Origin: an uncultured Lachnospiraceae bacterium
GTDB taxonomy: Bacteria > Bacillota > Clostridia > Lachnospirales > Lachnospiraceae
Reading direction: 5' to 3'
Assembly: GCA_910585635.1 (NCBI GenBank)
Contig: CAJUFE010000056.1
Coordinates: 1-31,806, forward strand
DNA length: 31,806 nt
The position numbers and the translations under genes are program-made. How positions within the stretch are numbered: position 1 is the first letter of the stretch; each line of letters opens with the position of its first letter. This document shows, in pieces, positions 1 through 8,527 of the stretch. The notes below the pieces were generated by a model. That model saw only the letters and a list, made by a program, of their open reading frames with translations. It ran no database searches and was not told the origin of the DNA.

Positions 1-90
1 CCTCGCTAAGCGCCGACGTCTTTCTAGGGGTTCCTTTTGTGACAGGACCCTCCCTACGCTACTTTAGCTGGCGTGGGTGTGAAAGGTAAC
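1..90. repeat. Right half of a palindromic repeat element (partial copy)
   Basis: This segment matches the right half of the element at 11069-11321. Both share a run beginning CCTCGCTAAGCGCC, then GGGGTTCCTTTT, GACAGGACCCTCCC and the terminal GGCGTGGGTGTGAAAGGTAAC-like end. Relative to that copy, about 42 bases after GACCCTCCC are replaced here by about 15 unrelated bases, so the copy is internally deleted. The left half lies outside the window. It ends about 40 bp before the ileS promoter. It is probably a MITE-like non-coding element; no ORF in it is credible. Confidence 0.7.
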
Positions 91-128
91 ACTTCGCCCG
101 CAGTGACCCGAGATCTGGCGAGAAATCC

Positions 129-157
129 TTGACTTTTCGCCCGTCCCTCTATATAAT
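129..157 (+). promoter_or_regulatory. Sigma-A-type promoter of ileS
   Basis: TTGACT at 129-134 and a perfect TATAAT at 152-157 are separated by 17 bp. This is the best housekeeping promoter in the window. Transcription would start near 164, just before the T-box leader. Confidence 0.88.
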
Positions 158-177
158 GGTGAATTGTAGCAAAAGAC

Positions 178-461
178 TGTGATGGAGACAGTAAGTAGAT
201 GATGAAAGGGACAGCGAGCCGGCGATGGTGTGAGACCGGTCCAAGTAGCATCGACCTGAAGATCGCTCCGGAGTTGCCGGTCGAAAGGGCAGGGGTCTCC
301 CTGCGGCCAGTAGGCTGAGACGGATCTCCCACGTTATAGGGAGCTCATATGAAGTATGCAGTAATGGGTGGTATAGCGGAGCAGCCTTCGTCCCGAGCAT
401 TGCCTATTCTTACAAGACATGGCGCAGTTGTCCTGTGAGATGGGCGGGATGGAGGCTTTTT
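178..461 (+). promoter_or_regulatory. T-box leader (isoleucine) with terminator
   Basis: A tRNA-sensing T-box riboswitch controls ileS. Stem I begins near 178 and contains the GACAGTAAGTAG motif and an AGCGAGCCGG segment. The likely specifier codon ATC (Ile) at 250-252 is followed by GACCTGAAG. The T-box core GGGTGGTATAGCGG lies at 366-379; its TGGT (369-372) complements the ACCA end expected of tRNA-Ile. The competing terminator pairs 384-395 (GCCTTCGTCCCG) with 445-456 (CGGGATGGAGGC, two wobble pairs), followed by five T at 457-461. Its long loop contains an inner stem of about 7 bp. Uncharged tRNA-Ile should stabilise the antiterminator and let transcription enter ileS. Confidence 0.9.
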
Positions 462-515
462 ATGTTGCAGGTGCAAAAGCATCCCTTTCTGCAAGAAAAA
501 ATGGAGGAATGGAAC

Positions 516-3500
516 ATGCCTGACACAGTGAAGATGGTGTACCAGAAGGTCCCGACCGACTTAAAGTTCGTGGAGCGGGAAAAGGAAGTGGAGAAGTTCT
601 GGAAAGAGAACAAGATCTTTGAGAAGAGCATCGACAGCCGCCGGGAAGGGGAGCCCTATGTCTTCTATGACGGTCCGCCCACGGCTAATGGAAAGCCCCA
701 TATCGGTCATGTGCTGACCCGTGCGGTGAAGGATATGATCCCCCGGTACCATGCCATGAAGGGCTGCATGGTCCCCAGGAAGGCCGGATGGGATACCCAC
801 GGGCTGCCGGTGGAGCTGGAAGTGGAGAAGATGCTGGGCTTAGACGGGAAGGAGCAGATCGAGCAGTACGGCCTGGAGCCTTTCATCAGCCATTGTAAGG
901 AGAGCGTCTGGAAGTATAAGGGGATGTGGGAGGATTTCTCCTCCACCGTAGGCTTCTGGGCCGATATGGACGACCCCTATGTGACCTACCATGACGATTA
1001 CATCGAGTCCGAGTGGTGGGCTTTAAAGGAGATCTGGGAGAAGGGCTTACTGTACAAGGGCTTTAAGATCGTGCCCTACTGCCCACGCTGCGGCACACCC
1101 CTGTCCTCCCACGAGGTGGCTCAGGGCTATAAGGATATCAAGGAGCGGTCGGCGGTGGCCCGGTTCAAGGTGAAGGGAGAGGACGCCTACATCCTGGCCT
1201 GGACCACCACGCCCTGGACCCTCCCCTCCAATGTGGCTCTCTGCGTGAACCCGGCGGAGGAGTACGTGAAGGTAAAGGCCTCGGACGGCTACACCTACTA
1301 TATGGCGAAGGCTCTGGTGGGGACCGTACTGGGAGAAGGGACGGAGGTATTGGAGTCCTACCTGGGAAAGGACTTAGAATACAAGGAGTATGAGCCCCTC
1401 TTCGACTGCGGGGTGGCGACCTGTGAACGGCAGCACAAGAAGGCCTTCTATGTGACCTGCGACAGCTACGTGACCTTGACCGACGGTACCGGCGTGGTCC
1501 ATATCGCCCCGGCCTTCGGTGAGGATGACGCCAATGTGGGCCGCAAGTACGACCTGCCCTTTGTGCAGCTGGTGGACGGCAAAGGCGAGATGACAGGGGA
1601 GACCCCTTACGCGGGGATGTTCTGCAAGAAGGCGGATCCGGAGATCTTAAAGGACTTAGACAAGAAGGGACTGCTCTTTTCCGCACCTAAGTTCGAGCAC
1701 AGCTATCCCCATTGCTGGCGCTGCGACACCCCTTTGATCTACTATGCCCGGGAGTCCTGGTTCATCAAGATGACCGCGGTGAAGGAGGACCTGATCCGCA
1801 ATAACAACACCATCAACTGGATCCCGGAGAGCATCGGCAAGGGGCGTTTCGGCGACTGGCTGGAGAACATCCAGGACTGGGGCCTCTCCCGGAACCGTTA
1901 CTGGGGCACCCCGCTGAACATCTGGGAATGCTCCTGTGGCCATATGCATGCCATCGGCAGCCGGGCAGAGCTAAAGTCCATGAGCCCCAACTATGACCAG
2001 GTGGCCAAGGCCCATCCGGAGGCGCAGGAAGGGAAGACGCCGGGGGAGGTGGAGCTCCACCGTCCCTTCATCGACGAGGTGACCGTCACCTGTCCTAAGT
2101 GCGGCGGGCAGATGCACCGGGTGCCGGAGGTGATCGACTGCTGGTTCGATTCCGGGGCCATGCCCTTCGCCCAGCATCATTATCCATTTGAAAATAAGGA
2201 GCTGTTCGAGGCCCAGTTCCCCGCCCAGTTCATCTGCGAGGCGGTGGACCAGACCAGGGGCTGGTTCTATTCCCTCCTGGCGGAGTCCACACTTTTGTTC
2301 AATAAAGCGTCCTTTGAGAACGTGATCGTCCTGGGCCATGTGCAGGATGAGAACGGGAAGAAGATGAGCAAGTCCGCGGGCAATGCGGTGGATCCCTTCG
2401 AGGCGCTGGAAACCTACGGCGCGGATGCCGTCCGCTGGTATTTCTTCACCAACTCCGCCCCCTGGCTGCCCAACCGCTTCCACGGGAAGGCCGTCACCGA
2501 GGGGCAGAGGAAGTTCATGGGGACCCTCTGGAATACCTATGCCTTCTTCGTGCTGTATGCCAACATCGACAGCTTTGATGCCACCAAGTACAGCCTGGAG
2601 CCGGACAAGCTGTCTGTGATGGATAAGTGGCTCTTGAGCAAGCTTAATTCTATGGTGGAGGCAGTGGACGACCATCTGGCCGGATACCGGATCGTGGAGG
2701 CGGGCAAGGCCCTCCAGGCCTTTGTGGATGACATGAGCAACTGGTATGTGCGCAGGAGTCGGGAGCGTTTCTGGGCTAAGGGTATGGAGCAGGATAAGAT
2801 CAATGCCTACGAGACCCTCTACACCGCTCTGGTGACCACGGCCAAGGCGGCCGCGCCTATGATCCCCTTCATGTCCGAGGAGATCTACTTGAACCTGGTA
2901 AAGAGCATTGACGCCCAGGCGCCGGAGAGCGTCCACCTGTGCGGCTTCCCTGTAGCCGACAGCGCGCTGATCGATAAAAAGCTGGAGCAGGATATGGATG
3001 AGGTCTTAAAGATCGTGGTCATGGGCCGCGCGGCCAGGAACACGGCCAACATCAAGAACCGCCAGCCGATCGGCCGGATGTTCGTGAAGGCGGACCATCC
3101 GCTCTCCGACTATTATGTGACGATCGTCCAGGACGAGCTGAACGTGAAGAAGGTGACCTTTACCGAGGATGTGCGGGAATTTACCACCTATACCTTTAAG
3201 CCCCAGCTAAAGACCGTAGGTCCCAAGTACGGGAAGCTCCTGGGGAAGATCCGCGCCGCCCTGTCGGAGCTGGACGGCAACAAGGCCATGGATACCTTGA
3301 ACGAGGCCGGCGCGCTGACCTTTACCTTTGACGGGACAGAGGTGGTCCTGACCAAGGACGACCTGCTGATCGATGTGGCCAGGAAGCAAGGCTTCGTCAC
3401 CGAGGAGGACGCCTATGTGACCGTGGTCTTAGATACCGACCTGACCCCGGAGCTGATCGAGGAGGGCTTTGTCCGGGAGATCGTCAGCAAGGTCCAGACC

Positions 3501-3758
3501 ATGCGCAAGGACTCTGGCTTCGAGGTCACCGACCACATCCATGTCTTCTTAGCCGATGACAGCCACAAGGTGGAGAAGATCGTAGCGGCCAATGCCCAGG
3601 GGATCGGGAAAGAGGTCCTGGCCGATGAGGTGCATCTGGGCCGCGCAGATCTTAAAAAGGCTAAGGATGAGCGGCAGGAAGATCTTAAGGGTCCCGTCTT
3701 TACGAAGGATTGGGATATCAACGGCGAGACGGTGACACTGGGTGTCGCGAGAGCATGA
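516..3758 (+). CDS. ileS: Isoleucyl-tRNA synthetase, type 2 (eukaryote-like)
   Basis: Charges tRNA-Ile with isoleucine in the cytoplasm; class I synthetase of 1080 residues. HIGH is at residues 62-65 in the context GPPTANGKPHIGHVLTR, and KMSKS at 616-620. Cys pairs (CPRC, CWRC, CPKC) and the editing and anticodon regions are present. The length and the TANGKPHIGH context fit the type 2 group found in eukaryotes and many anaerobes rather than the E. coli-type enzyme of about 930 residues. The start is the ATG at 516 behind GGAGG (503-507, 8-nt spacing). An in-frame ATG at 435 lies upstream of the T-box terminator's right arm, so it cannot be the normal start. The gene is controlled by the Ile T-box just upstream, and glgP follows 86 bp downstream. 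Confidence 0.96.
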   Translation: MPDTVKMVYQKVPTDLKFVEREKEVEKFWKENKIFEKSIDSRREGEPYVFYDGPPTANGKPHIGHVLTRAVKDMIPRYHAMKGCMVPRKAGWDTHGLPVELEVEKMLGLDGKEQIEQYGLEPFISHCKESVWKYKGMWEDFSSTVGFWADMDDPYVTYHDDYIESEWWALKEIWEKGLLYKGFKIVPYCPRCGTPLSSHEVAQGYKDIKERSAVARFKVKGEDAYILAWTTTPWTLPSNVALCVNPAEEYVKVKASDGYTYYMAKALVGTVLGEGTEVLESYLGKDLEYKEYEPLFDCGVATCERQHKKAFYVTCDSYVTLTDGTGVVHIAPAFGEDDANVGRKYDLPFVQLVDGKGEMTGETPYAGMFCKKADPEILKDLDKKGLLFSAPKFEHSYPHCWRCDTPLIYYARESWFIKMTAVKEDLIRNNNTINWIPESIGKGRFGDWLENIQDWGLSRNRYWGTPLNIWECSCGHMHAIGSRAELKSMSPNYDQVAKAHPEAQEGKTPGEVELHRPFIDEVTVTCPKCGGQMHRVPEVIDCWFDSGAMPFAQHHYPFENKELFEAQFPAQFICEAVDQTRGWFYSLLAESTLLFNKASFENVIVLGHVQDENGKKMSKSAGNAVDPFEALETYGADAVRWYFFTNSAPWLPNRFHGKAVTEGQRKFMGTLWNTYAFFVLYANIDSFDATKYSLEPDKLSVMDKWLLSKLNSMVEAVDDHLAGYRIVEAGKALQAFVDDMSNWYVRRSRERFWAKGMEQDKINAYETLYTALVTTAKAAAPMIPFMSEEIYLNLVKSIDAQAPESVHLCGFPVADSALIDKKLEQDMDEVLKIVVMGRAARNTANIKNRQPIGRMFVKADHPLSDYYVTIVQDELNVKKVTFTEDVREFTTYTFKPQLKTVGPKYGKLLGKIRAALSELDGNKAMDTLNEAGALTFTFDGTEVVLTKDDLLIDVARKQGFVTEEDAYVTVVLDTDLTPELIEEGFVREIVSKVQTMRKDSGFEVTDHIHVFLADDSHKVEKIVAANAQGIGKEVLADEVHLGRADLKKAKDERQEDLKGPVFTKDWDINGETVTLGVARA

Positions 3759-3844
3759 GCGTATCAGCTATGGGAGCATAGACCGCTCTCGATAAGGGTA
3801 TAGCATAGATAGGTGCGATCTAAGACATTAGGAGGAATAGAGAG

Positions 3845-6325
3845 ATGAATAAAGAAAACGGATTTAACAAGAAGGCTTTTAAAGAGTCGGTCTTGTACAA
3901 TGTAAAGAACCTTTTCCGCAAGACCATCGACGAAGCCAGCCCCCTGCAGGTATTCCAGGCGGTGGCTTACTCCGTGAAGGAAGTGGTCATGGACGAGTGG
4001 ATCGCCACACACAAGGAATATGCAAAGCAGGACGCGAAGACGGTCTACTATCTGTCCATGGAATTTTTGATGGGCCGCGCCCTGGGCAATACCATCATCA
4101 ACATCTGTGCCCACGATGAGATCAAGGAGGTCTTAGATGAGCTGGGCTTCGATCTGAACGTCATCGAGGATCAGGAGCCGGACGCGGCGCTGGGGAACGG
4201 CGGCCTTGGCCGGCTGGCAGCCTGCTTCTTAGATTCCCTGGCTACCCTGGGCTATCCTGCCTACGGCTGCGGCATCCGTTACCGCTACGGCATGTTCAAG
4301 CAGAAGATCGAGAACGGCTTCCAGGTGGAGGTCCCGGACGAGTGGTTAAAGGATGGCAACCCCTTTGAGGTGCGCCGCTCCGAGTATTCGATGGAGGTCA
4401 AGTTCGGCGGCTATGTGGTCACCAAGTGGGAGGACGGGCAGAGCAAGTTCGTCCAGGAGGGCTATCAGTCCGTCCTGGCTGTCCCCTACGATCTTCCCGT
4501 CGTAGGCTACGGCAATAACGTGGTCAATACCTTGCGTGTCTGGGATGCCCAGCCGATCAACACCTTCCGTCTGGACGCCTTTGACAAGGGCGATTATCTG
4601 AAGGCGGTGGAGCAGGAGAACCTGGCCAAGAACATCTGCGAGGTCCTGTATCCCAACGACAACCATTATGCCGGCAAGGAGCTGCGCTTAAAGCAGCAGT
4701 ACTTCTTCATCTCCGCCAGTGTCCAGAGGGCGGTGGCGAAATATATGGAAAAGCATGACGATATCCATAAGCTCCATGAGAAAGTGGTGTTCCAGTTAAA
4801 TGACACCCATCCCACGGTAGCCGTGGCCGAGCTGATGCGGATCCTCTTAGATGACTATAACCTGACCTGGGAGGAGGCCTGGGCCGTGACCACCAAGACC
4901 TGCGCCTACACCAACCACACCATCATGGCCGAGGCCCTGGAGAAGTGGCCGATCGAGCTGTTCTCCAGACTGCTCCCCCGTATCTACCAGATCGTGGAGG
5001 AGATCAACCGCCGGTTCATCGCCGCGATCAGCGAGAAATTCCCGGGGGACCAGGAAAAGATCCGCAAGATGGCGATCGTCTACGACGGCCAGGTGAAGAT
5101 GGCCCACTTAGCCATCGCCGGCAGCTTTTCCGTCAATGGCGTGGCCAGGCTCCACACCGAGATCTTAAAGGAGCAGGAGTTAAAGTCCTTCTACGAGATG
5201 TATCCGGAGAAGTTCAATAATAAGACCAACGGCATCACCCAGCGGCGTTTCCTGCTCCACGGCAACCCCTTGCTGGCGGAGTGGGTGACCACCAAGATCG
5301 GGAATGAGTGGATCACCGACCTGCCCCATATCAAGAAGCTGGCGATCTATGCGGACGATCCCAAGTGCCAGCAGGAATTCATGAACATCAAGTACAGGAA
5401 CAAGGTCCGTCTGGCCAAGTATATCAAGGAGCACAACGGCATCGATGTGGATCCCCGCTCGATCTTCGACGTGCAGGTGAAGCGTCTCCATGAGTACAAG
5501 CGCCAGCTGATGAACATCCTCCATGTGATGTATCTGTACAACCAGCTGAAGGATGATCCTACCATGGATATCGTCCCCAGGACCTTTATCTTCGGCGCCA
5601 AGGCGGCGGCCGGCTACAAGCGGGCCAAGCTGACCATCAAGCTGATCAACGCCGTGGCCGACGTGATCAATAATGACAGGAGTATCAATGGAAAGATCAA
5701 AGTGGTGTTCATCGAGGATTACCGGGTATCCAACGCGGAGCTGATCTTCGCGGCCGCCGACGTGAGCGAGCAGATCTCCACCGCCTCCAAGGAGGCCTCC
5801 GGCACAGGCAACATGAAGTTCATGCTCAACGGCGCTCTGACCCTGGGCACCATGGACGGGGCCAATGTGGAGATCGTGGAGGAAGTGGGCGAGGAGAACG
5901 CCTTCATCTTCGGTATGTCCTCCGACGAGGTCATAAACTACGAGAACAACGGCGGCTATCAGCCCATGGATATCTTCAACAGCGACCAGGATGTGCGCCG
6001 GGTGCTGATGCAGCTGATCAACGGGTATTATTCCCCCCACGATCCGGAGCTGTTCCGGGATATCTATGATTCCCTGCTGAACACCCGCAGCAACGACCGG
6101 GCCGATATGTACTTCATCCTGAAGGACTTCAAGTCCTACGCAGAAGCCCACGAGCGGGTGGATAAGGCCTACCGGGATGAAAAGTGGTGGGCCCAGGCAG
6201 CCATCCTCAATGTAGCCCACAGCGGGAAGTTCACCTCGGACCGCACCATCCAGGAGTATGTAAGGGATATCTGGCACCTGGATAAGGTGACCGTGGAGCT
6301 GCCAAAGACGGGGAGCAGACGGTAA
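3845..6325 (+). CDS. glgP: Glycogen/maltodextrin phosphorylase
   Basis: A PLP-dependent GT35 enzyme that releases glucose 1-phosphate from glycogen or maltodextrin using phosphate. At 826 residues it has the usual family length. The pyridoxal site EASGTGNMKFMLNGALT is intact, with the PLP lysine at residue 658. The substrate-side motifs GNGGLGRLAACFLDSLATL, NDTHP and VKRLHEYKRQ are also present. The start is the ATG at 3845 behind AGGAGG (3830-3835). No clear promoter of its own was seen in the gap after ileS, so readthrough from ileS is possible. The sequence does not separate glycogen from maltodextrin preference, so glgP rather than malP is a convention here. Confidence 0.95.
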   Translation: MNKENGFNKKAFKESVLYNVKNLFRKTIDEASPLQVFQAVAYSVKEVVMDEWIATHKEYAKQDAKTVYYLSMEFLMGRALGNTIINICAHDEIKEVLDELGFDLNVIEDQEPDAALGNGGLGRLAACFLDSLATLGYPAYGCGIRYRYGMFKQKIENGFQVEVPDEWLKDGNPFEVRRSEYSMEVKFGGYVVTKWEDGQSKFVQEGYQSVLAVPYDLPVVGYGNNVVNTLRVWDAQPINTFRLDAFDKGDYLKAVEQENLAKNICEVLYPNDNHYAGKELRLKQQYFFISASVQRAVAKYMEKHDDIHKLHEKVVFQLNDTHPTVAVAELMRILLDDYNLTWEEAWAVTTKTCAYTNHTIMAEALEKWPIELFSRLLPRIYQIVEEINRRFIAAISEKFPGDQEKIRKMAIVYDGQVKMAHLAIAGSFSVNGVARLHTEILKEQELKSFYEMYPEKFNNKTNGITQRRFLLHGNPLLAEWVTTKIGNEWITDLPHIKKLAIYADDPKCQQEFMNIKYRNKVRLAKYIKEHNGIDVDPRSIFDVQVKRLHEYKRQLMNILHVMYLYNQLKDDPTMDIVPRTFIFGAKAAAGYKRAKLTIKLINAVADVINNDRSINGKIKVVFIEDYRVSNAELIFAAADVSEQISTASKEASGTGNMKFMLNGALTLGTMDGANVEIVEEVGEENAFIFGMSSDEVINYENNGGYQPMDIFNSDQDVRRVLMQLINGYYSPHDPELFRDIYDSLLNTRSNDRADMYFILKDFKSYAEAHERVDKAYRDEKWWAQAAILNVAHSGKFTSDRTIQEYVRDIWHLDKVTVELPKTGSRR

Positions 6326-6408
6326 AAGTGCTGCTTTTCATACCTGCGCTGGTTGTTACAAGGGGCAGGTGCATAGCCGGTCACCCGTCCGCATCCGAAG
6401 GCCCTTTT

Positions 6409-6436
6409 GGATAACCCGTAGAAAACAACATATAAC
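6409..6436 (+). promoter_or_regulatory. Candidate sigma-E-type promoter of spoIID
   Basis: GGATAAC (6409-6415) and CATATAAC (6429-6436) are separated by 13 bp. They resemble the mother-cell sigma-E consensus (ATA-type -35, CATACAAT-type -10). SpoIID is a sigma-E gene in Bacillus, which supports the reading, but both boxes are imperfect. Transcription would start just before the hairpin at 6449-6484. Confidence 0.4.
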
Positions 6437-6448
6437 TGTATAAACAGA

Positions 6449-6489
6449 AGCCCCTCCTCATATATTGGAGATATGAGGAGGGCTTTTTT
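6449..6489 (+). terminator. Terminator hairpin of glgP overlapping the spoIID ribosome site
   Basis: AGCCCCTCCTCATAT pairs with ATATGAGGAGGGCT, with one bulged C, and is followed by six T (6484-6489). It is a strong intrinsic terminator for readthrough from glgP. The 3' arm contains AGGAGG (6476-6481), exactly 8 nt before the spoIID ATG at 6490, so the same hairpin buries the spoIID Shine-Dalgarno sequence. Confidence 0.88.
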
Positions 6490-7428
6490 ATGTGGAGCTG
6501 GAAAAAGATCGGAGGGATCCTGCTGGCGTCCTGCTGCTTCCCCTACGTGGTGACCTTAGGGTGGACAGGCGATATCAACGGGAAGGGCAAGGTGCTGGAG
6601 CCGGCGGATCCAAAGCTGGTCAGCGGACGGCAGGTGATCCTGGACCGGGACCGGGTGTCGTCCATGGATGTGGAGCAGTACCTGGTAGGAGCGGTGGCGC
6701 AGCAGATCCCGGCAGAGTATGAGCTGGAGGCCATAAAGGCCCAGGCGGTGATCGCCAGGACCTACATCTATGGGCAGATGGGGGACAGGAGGGAGATCGC
6801 GGAGTCGGAGCTGGATATGGACTATCTGGAGCAGGGGCAGATGGAGCAGCTTTGGGGGACGAAGGACTACATGACCTTTTACGAGAAGATCGAGGAGGCG
6901 GTAGCCCAGACCAACAGCCAGGTGATGGAATATGAAGGGGAGCTGATCGACGCCTGGTTCTGCCGCTTGAGCGCAGGAAAGACCAGGCCCGGGGATGAGG
7001 CCCACCCGTATCTGGCCAGCGTGGATTGCCCGGAGGATCTGGAGGCGGATGGCTTCTTGCAGATCCGGGAATGGCTGCCGGACGAGTTCTCCCGCCTGAT
7101 CAGCCAGATACCCGACGGGGGGCCGGTGTCGGCAGACCAGGTCCCCGGTAAGATCCAGATCGGGGAGCGGGATGAGGCGGGATATGTATCCTTGGTGCAG
7201 ATCGGCAACTATCCTTTTACAGGTGATGCCGTCCGGTATGGCCTGGGGCTGGCTTCGCCCTTTTTTCGTTTTGAAGACCATGAGGGGAACGTGCGGGCTG
7301 TGGTCAAGGGGATTGGCCATGGCTATGGGCTGAGCCAATATTCGGCAGACAAGAAAGCCGGAGAGGGGTGGACCTACGAGCAGATACTAAAGCATTTTTA
7401 TCAAAATATCGTGCTCATTTCTGAATAA
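6490..7428 (+). CDS. spoIID: Stage II sporulation protein D (SpoIID/LytB family)
   Basis: In sporulating Firmicutes SpoIID is a membrane-anchored lytic transglycosylase needed for engulfment, acting with SpoIIP and SpoIIM. The 312-residue protein starts with a short hydrophobic segment (about residues 7-25). The SpoIID/LytB core then includes VEQYLVGAVAQQIPAEYELE and AIKAQAVIARTYIYG, and it ends with the conserved GIGHGYGLSQYSADKKAGEG segment. The catalytic Glu of the family would be in the QQIPAEYELEAIKAQ stretch; the exact residue was not verified. The ATG directly follows the T tract of a terminator hairpin whose 3' arm supplies the AGGAGG. spoIIQ follows 40 bp downstream, a common clostridial pairing. 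Confidence 0.92.
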   Translation: MWSWKKIGGILLASCCFPYVVTLGWTGDINGKGKVLEPADPKLVSGRQVILDRDRVSSMDVEQYLVGAVAQQIPAEYELEAIKAQAVIARTYIYGQMGDRREIAESELDMDYLEQGQMEQLWGTKDYMTFYEKIEEAVAQTNSQVMEYEGELIDAWFCRLSAGKTRPGDEAHPYLASVDCPEDLEADGFLQIREWLPDEFSRLISQIPDGGPVSADQVPGKIQIGERDEAGYVSLVQIGNYPFTGDAVRYGLGLASPFFRFEDHEGNVRAVVKGIGHGYGLSQYSADKKAGEGWTYEQILKHFYQNIVLISE

Positions 7429-7468
7429 CTCGCCGCGCTTTGGTAAAAATAGTACCGAGGTGATAAAA

Positions 7469-8371
7469 GTGAAACAAAGAGTCGATCAATTGTTCAAGGA
7501 TAAGCTTACCCTTGTCATGTTGGTGTTGGGCCTGCTGACTATAGTAGCTGCGGCAGGCGTGGTCACTCTGCAGAGAGGACGTACAGAAGAGAGCCCTTAC
7601 TTAAACCTGGAGGGCGATCCGGACCATCTGGTGGATGGGGCCGGCGAGGATGCACAGAAAGAGGCAGGCACATCTAATGCGGACCGCGTACAGGATAGCC
7701 GCAAGGAGCAAGAGGACAGTCTGGCTAAGGCAGACGGGAGCGCCAAGACAGAAGGTAAGAGCGCCAAGACAGACAGCGGTGCTAAGAGCGGCGCTAAGAC
7801 GGCGGCCGACAGCGGCTCCGGCAGGGTCAGCACGGCAAAAGAGGATGCTGTAAAGAGACAGGATGAGCGGACCTACGGCTACGGTGGCGATGGGATCGAG
7901 GCCGAAGCCGCTCCGGCAGGGGCAGGATCTGATGCCGCCTCCGGCTTAGTGCTGGATTTTGCCCAGACCCAGTCCATGGCCTGGCCGGTGGAGGGGAATG
8001 TGCTGTTGGACTACAGCATGGACTCGACGATCTATTTCCCGACCCTGGAGCAGTATAAGTGCAATCCCGGTCTGGTGATCCAGAGCGACGTGAGCCAGCC
8101 TGTAGCGGCCCCGGCCAATGCCAGGGTGACGGAAGCCGGGGTCGATGAGGAGATCGGCAATTATCTGGTCTTAGACCTGGGCGATGACTATGCACTGACC
8201 TGCGGCCAGTTAAAGGAAGTACAGGCTGTGGAAGGCGAGTACCTGGAAAAAGGGCAGGTCTTAGGGTATGTGGCAGAGCCTACCAAATACTATACACTGG
8301 AAGGGCCCAATGTATTCCTGGAGCTGAAAAAGGAAGGGAAGCCGGTAGATCCCCTGGATCATCTGGAGTAG
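7469..8371 (+). CDS. spoIIQ: SpoIIQ-like M23-fold protein, probably non-catalytic
   Basis: In the forespore membrane SpoIIQ contacts mother-cell SpoIIIAH and holds the engulfing membranes together. This protein of about 300 residues has one N-terminal transmembrane segment (about residues 12-33). A long low-complexity Ala/Lys/Ser/Asp linker (about 60-150) and a C-terminal LytM/M23 fold follow. The metallopeptidase ligands appear lost: where active enzymes have HxGxD there is CNPGLVIQSD, and where they have an HxE/HxH-like motif there is VFLELKK. It is therefore probably structural, as in Bacillus. The start is the GTG at 7469, 8 nt after GAGG of a GAGGTGAT site. A GTG at 7460 overlaps that site and is less likely. 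It is cotranscribed with spoIID. Confidence 0.85.
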   Translation: MKQRVDQLFKDKLTLVMLVLGLLTIVAAAGVVTLQRGRTEESPYLNLEGDPDHLVDGAGEDAQKEAGTSNADRVQDSRKEQEDSLAKADGSAKTEGKSAKTDSGAKSGAKTAADSGSGRVSTAKEDAVKRQDERTYGYGGDGIEAEAAPAGAGSDAASGLVLDFAQTQSMAWPVEGNVLLDYSMDSTIYFPTLEQYKCNPGLVIQSDVSQPVAAPANARVTEAGVDEEIGNYLVLDLGDDYALTCGQLKEVQAVEGEYLEKGQVLGYVAEPTKYYTLEGPNVFLELKKEGKPVDPLDHLE

Positions 8372-8384
8372 AGCCCAGACCGAG

Positions 8385-8527
8385 GAGGACAGACAGTAAA
8401 AAGCGCAGACAGCAAAAGGAACGGACAGTAAAAGGAACAGACAGCAAAAGCGCGGACGGCAAAAGGAACAGACAGTGATAGCGCAGGTGATAAAAAGCGC
8501 GGGCAATAAAAGAGCAGACAACAAAAA
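8385..8527. repeat. Degenerate 15-17-bp tandem repeat
   Basis: About nine head-to-tail variants of a purine-rich unit close to GCAGACAGTAAAAGGA fill the space after spoIIQ. Units differ by substitutions and 1-2-base indels. No plausible coding sequence or strong hairpin is present. It ends at the A-tract of the next hairpin. Confidence 0.75.

Noticed and set aside
435..515. Longer N-terminus for ileS
   Set aside because: It begins before the right arm and T run of the T-box terminator; the ATG at 516 has a well-placed GGAGG and matches the family start better.
1971..2936. Long minus-strand ORF opposite ileS (and similar ones opposite glgP, spoIID and U32)
   Set aside because: They are shadows of high-GC coding sequence, without ribosome sites or recognisable domains.
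3745..3815. Terminator between ileS and glgP
   Set aside because: CGAGAGC and GCTCTCG can pair, but the loop is long and there is no T run.
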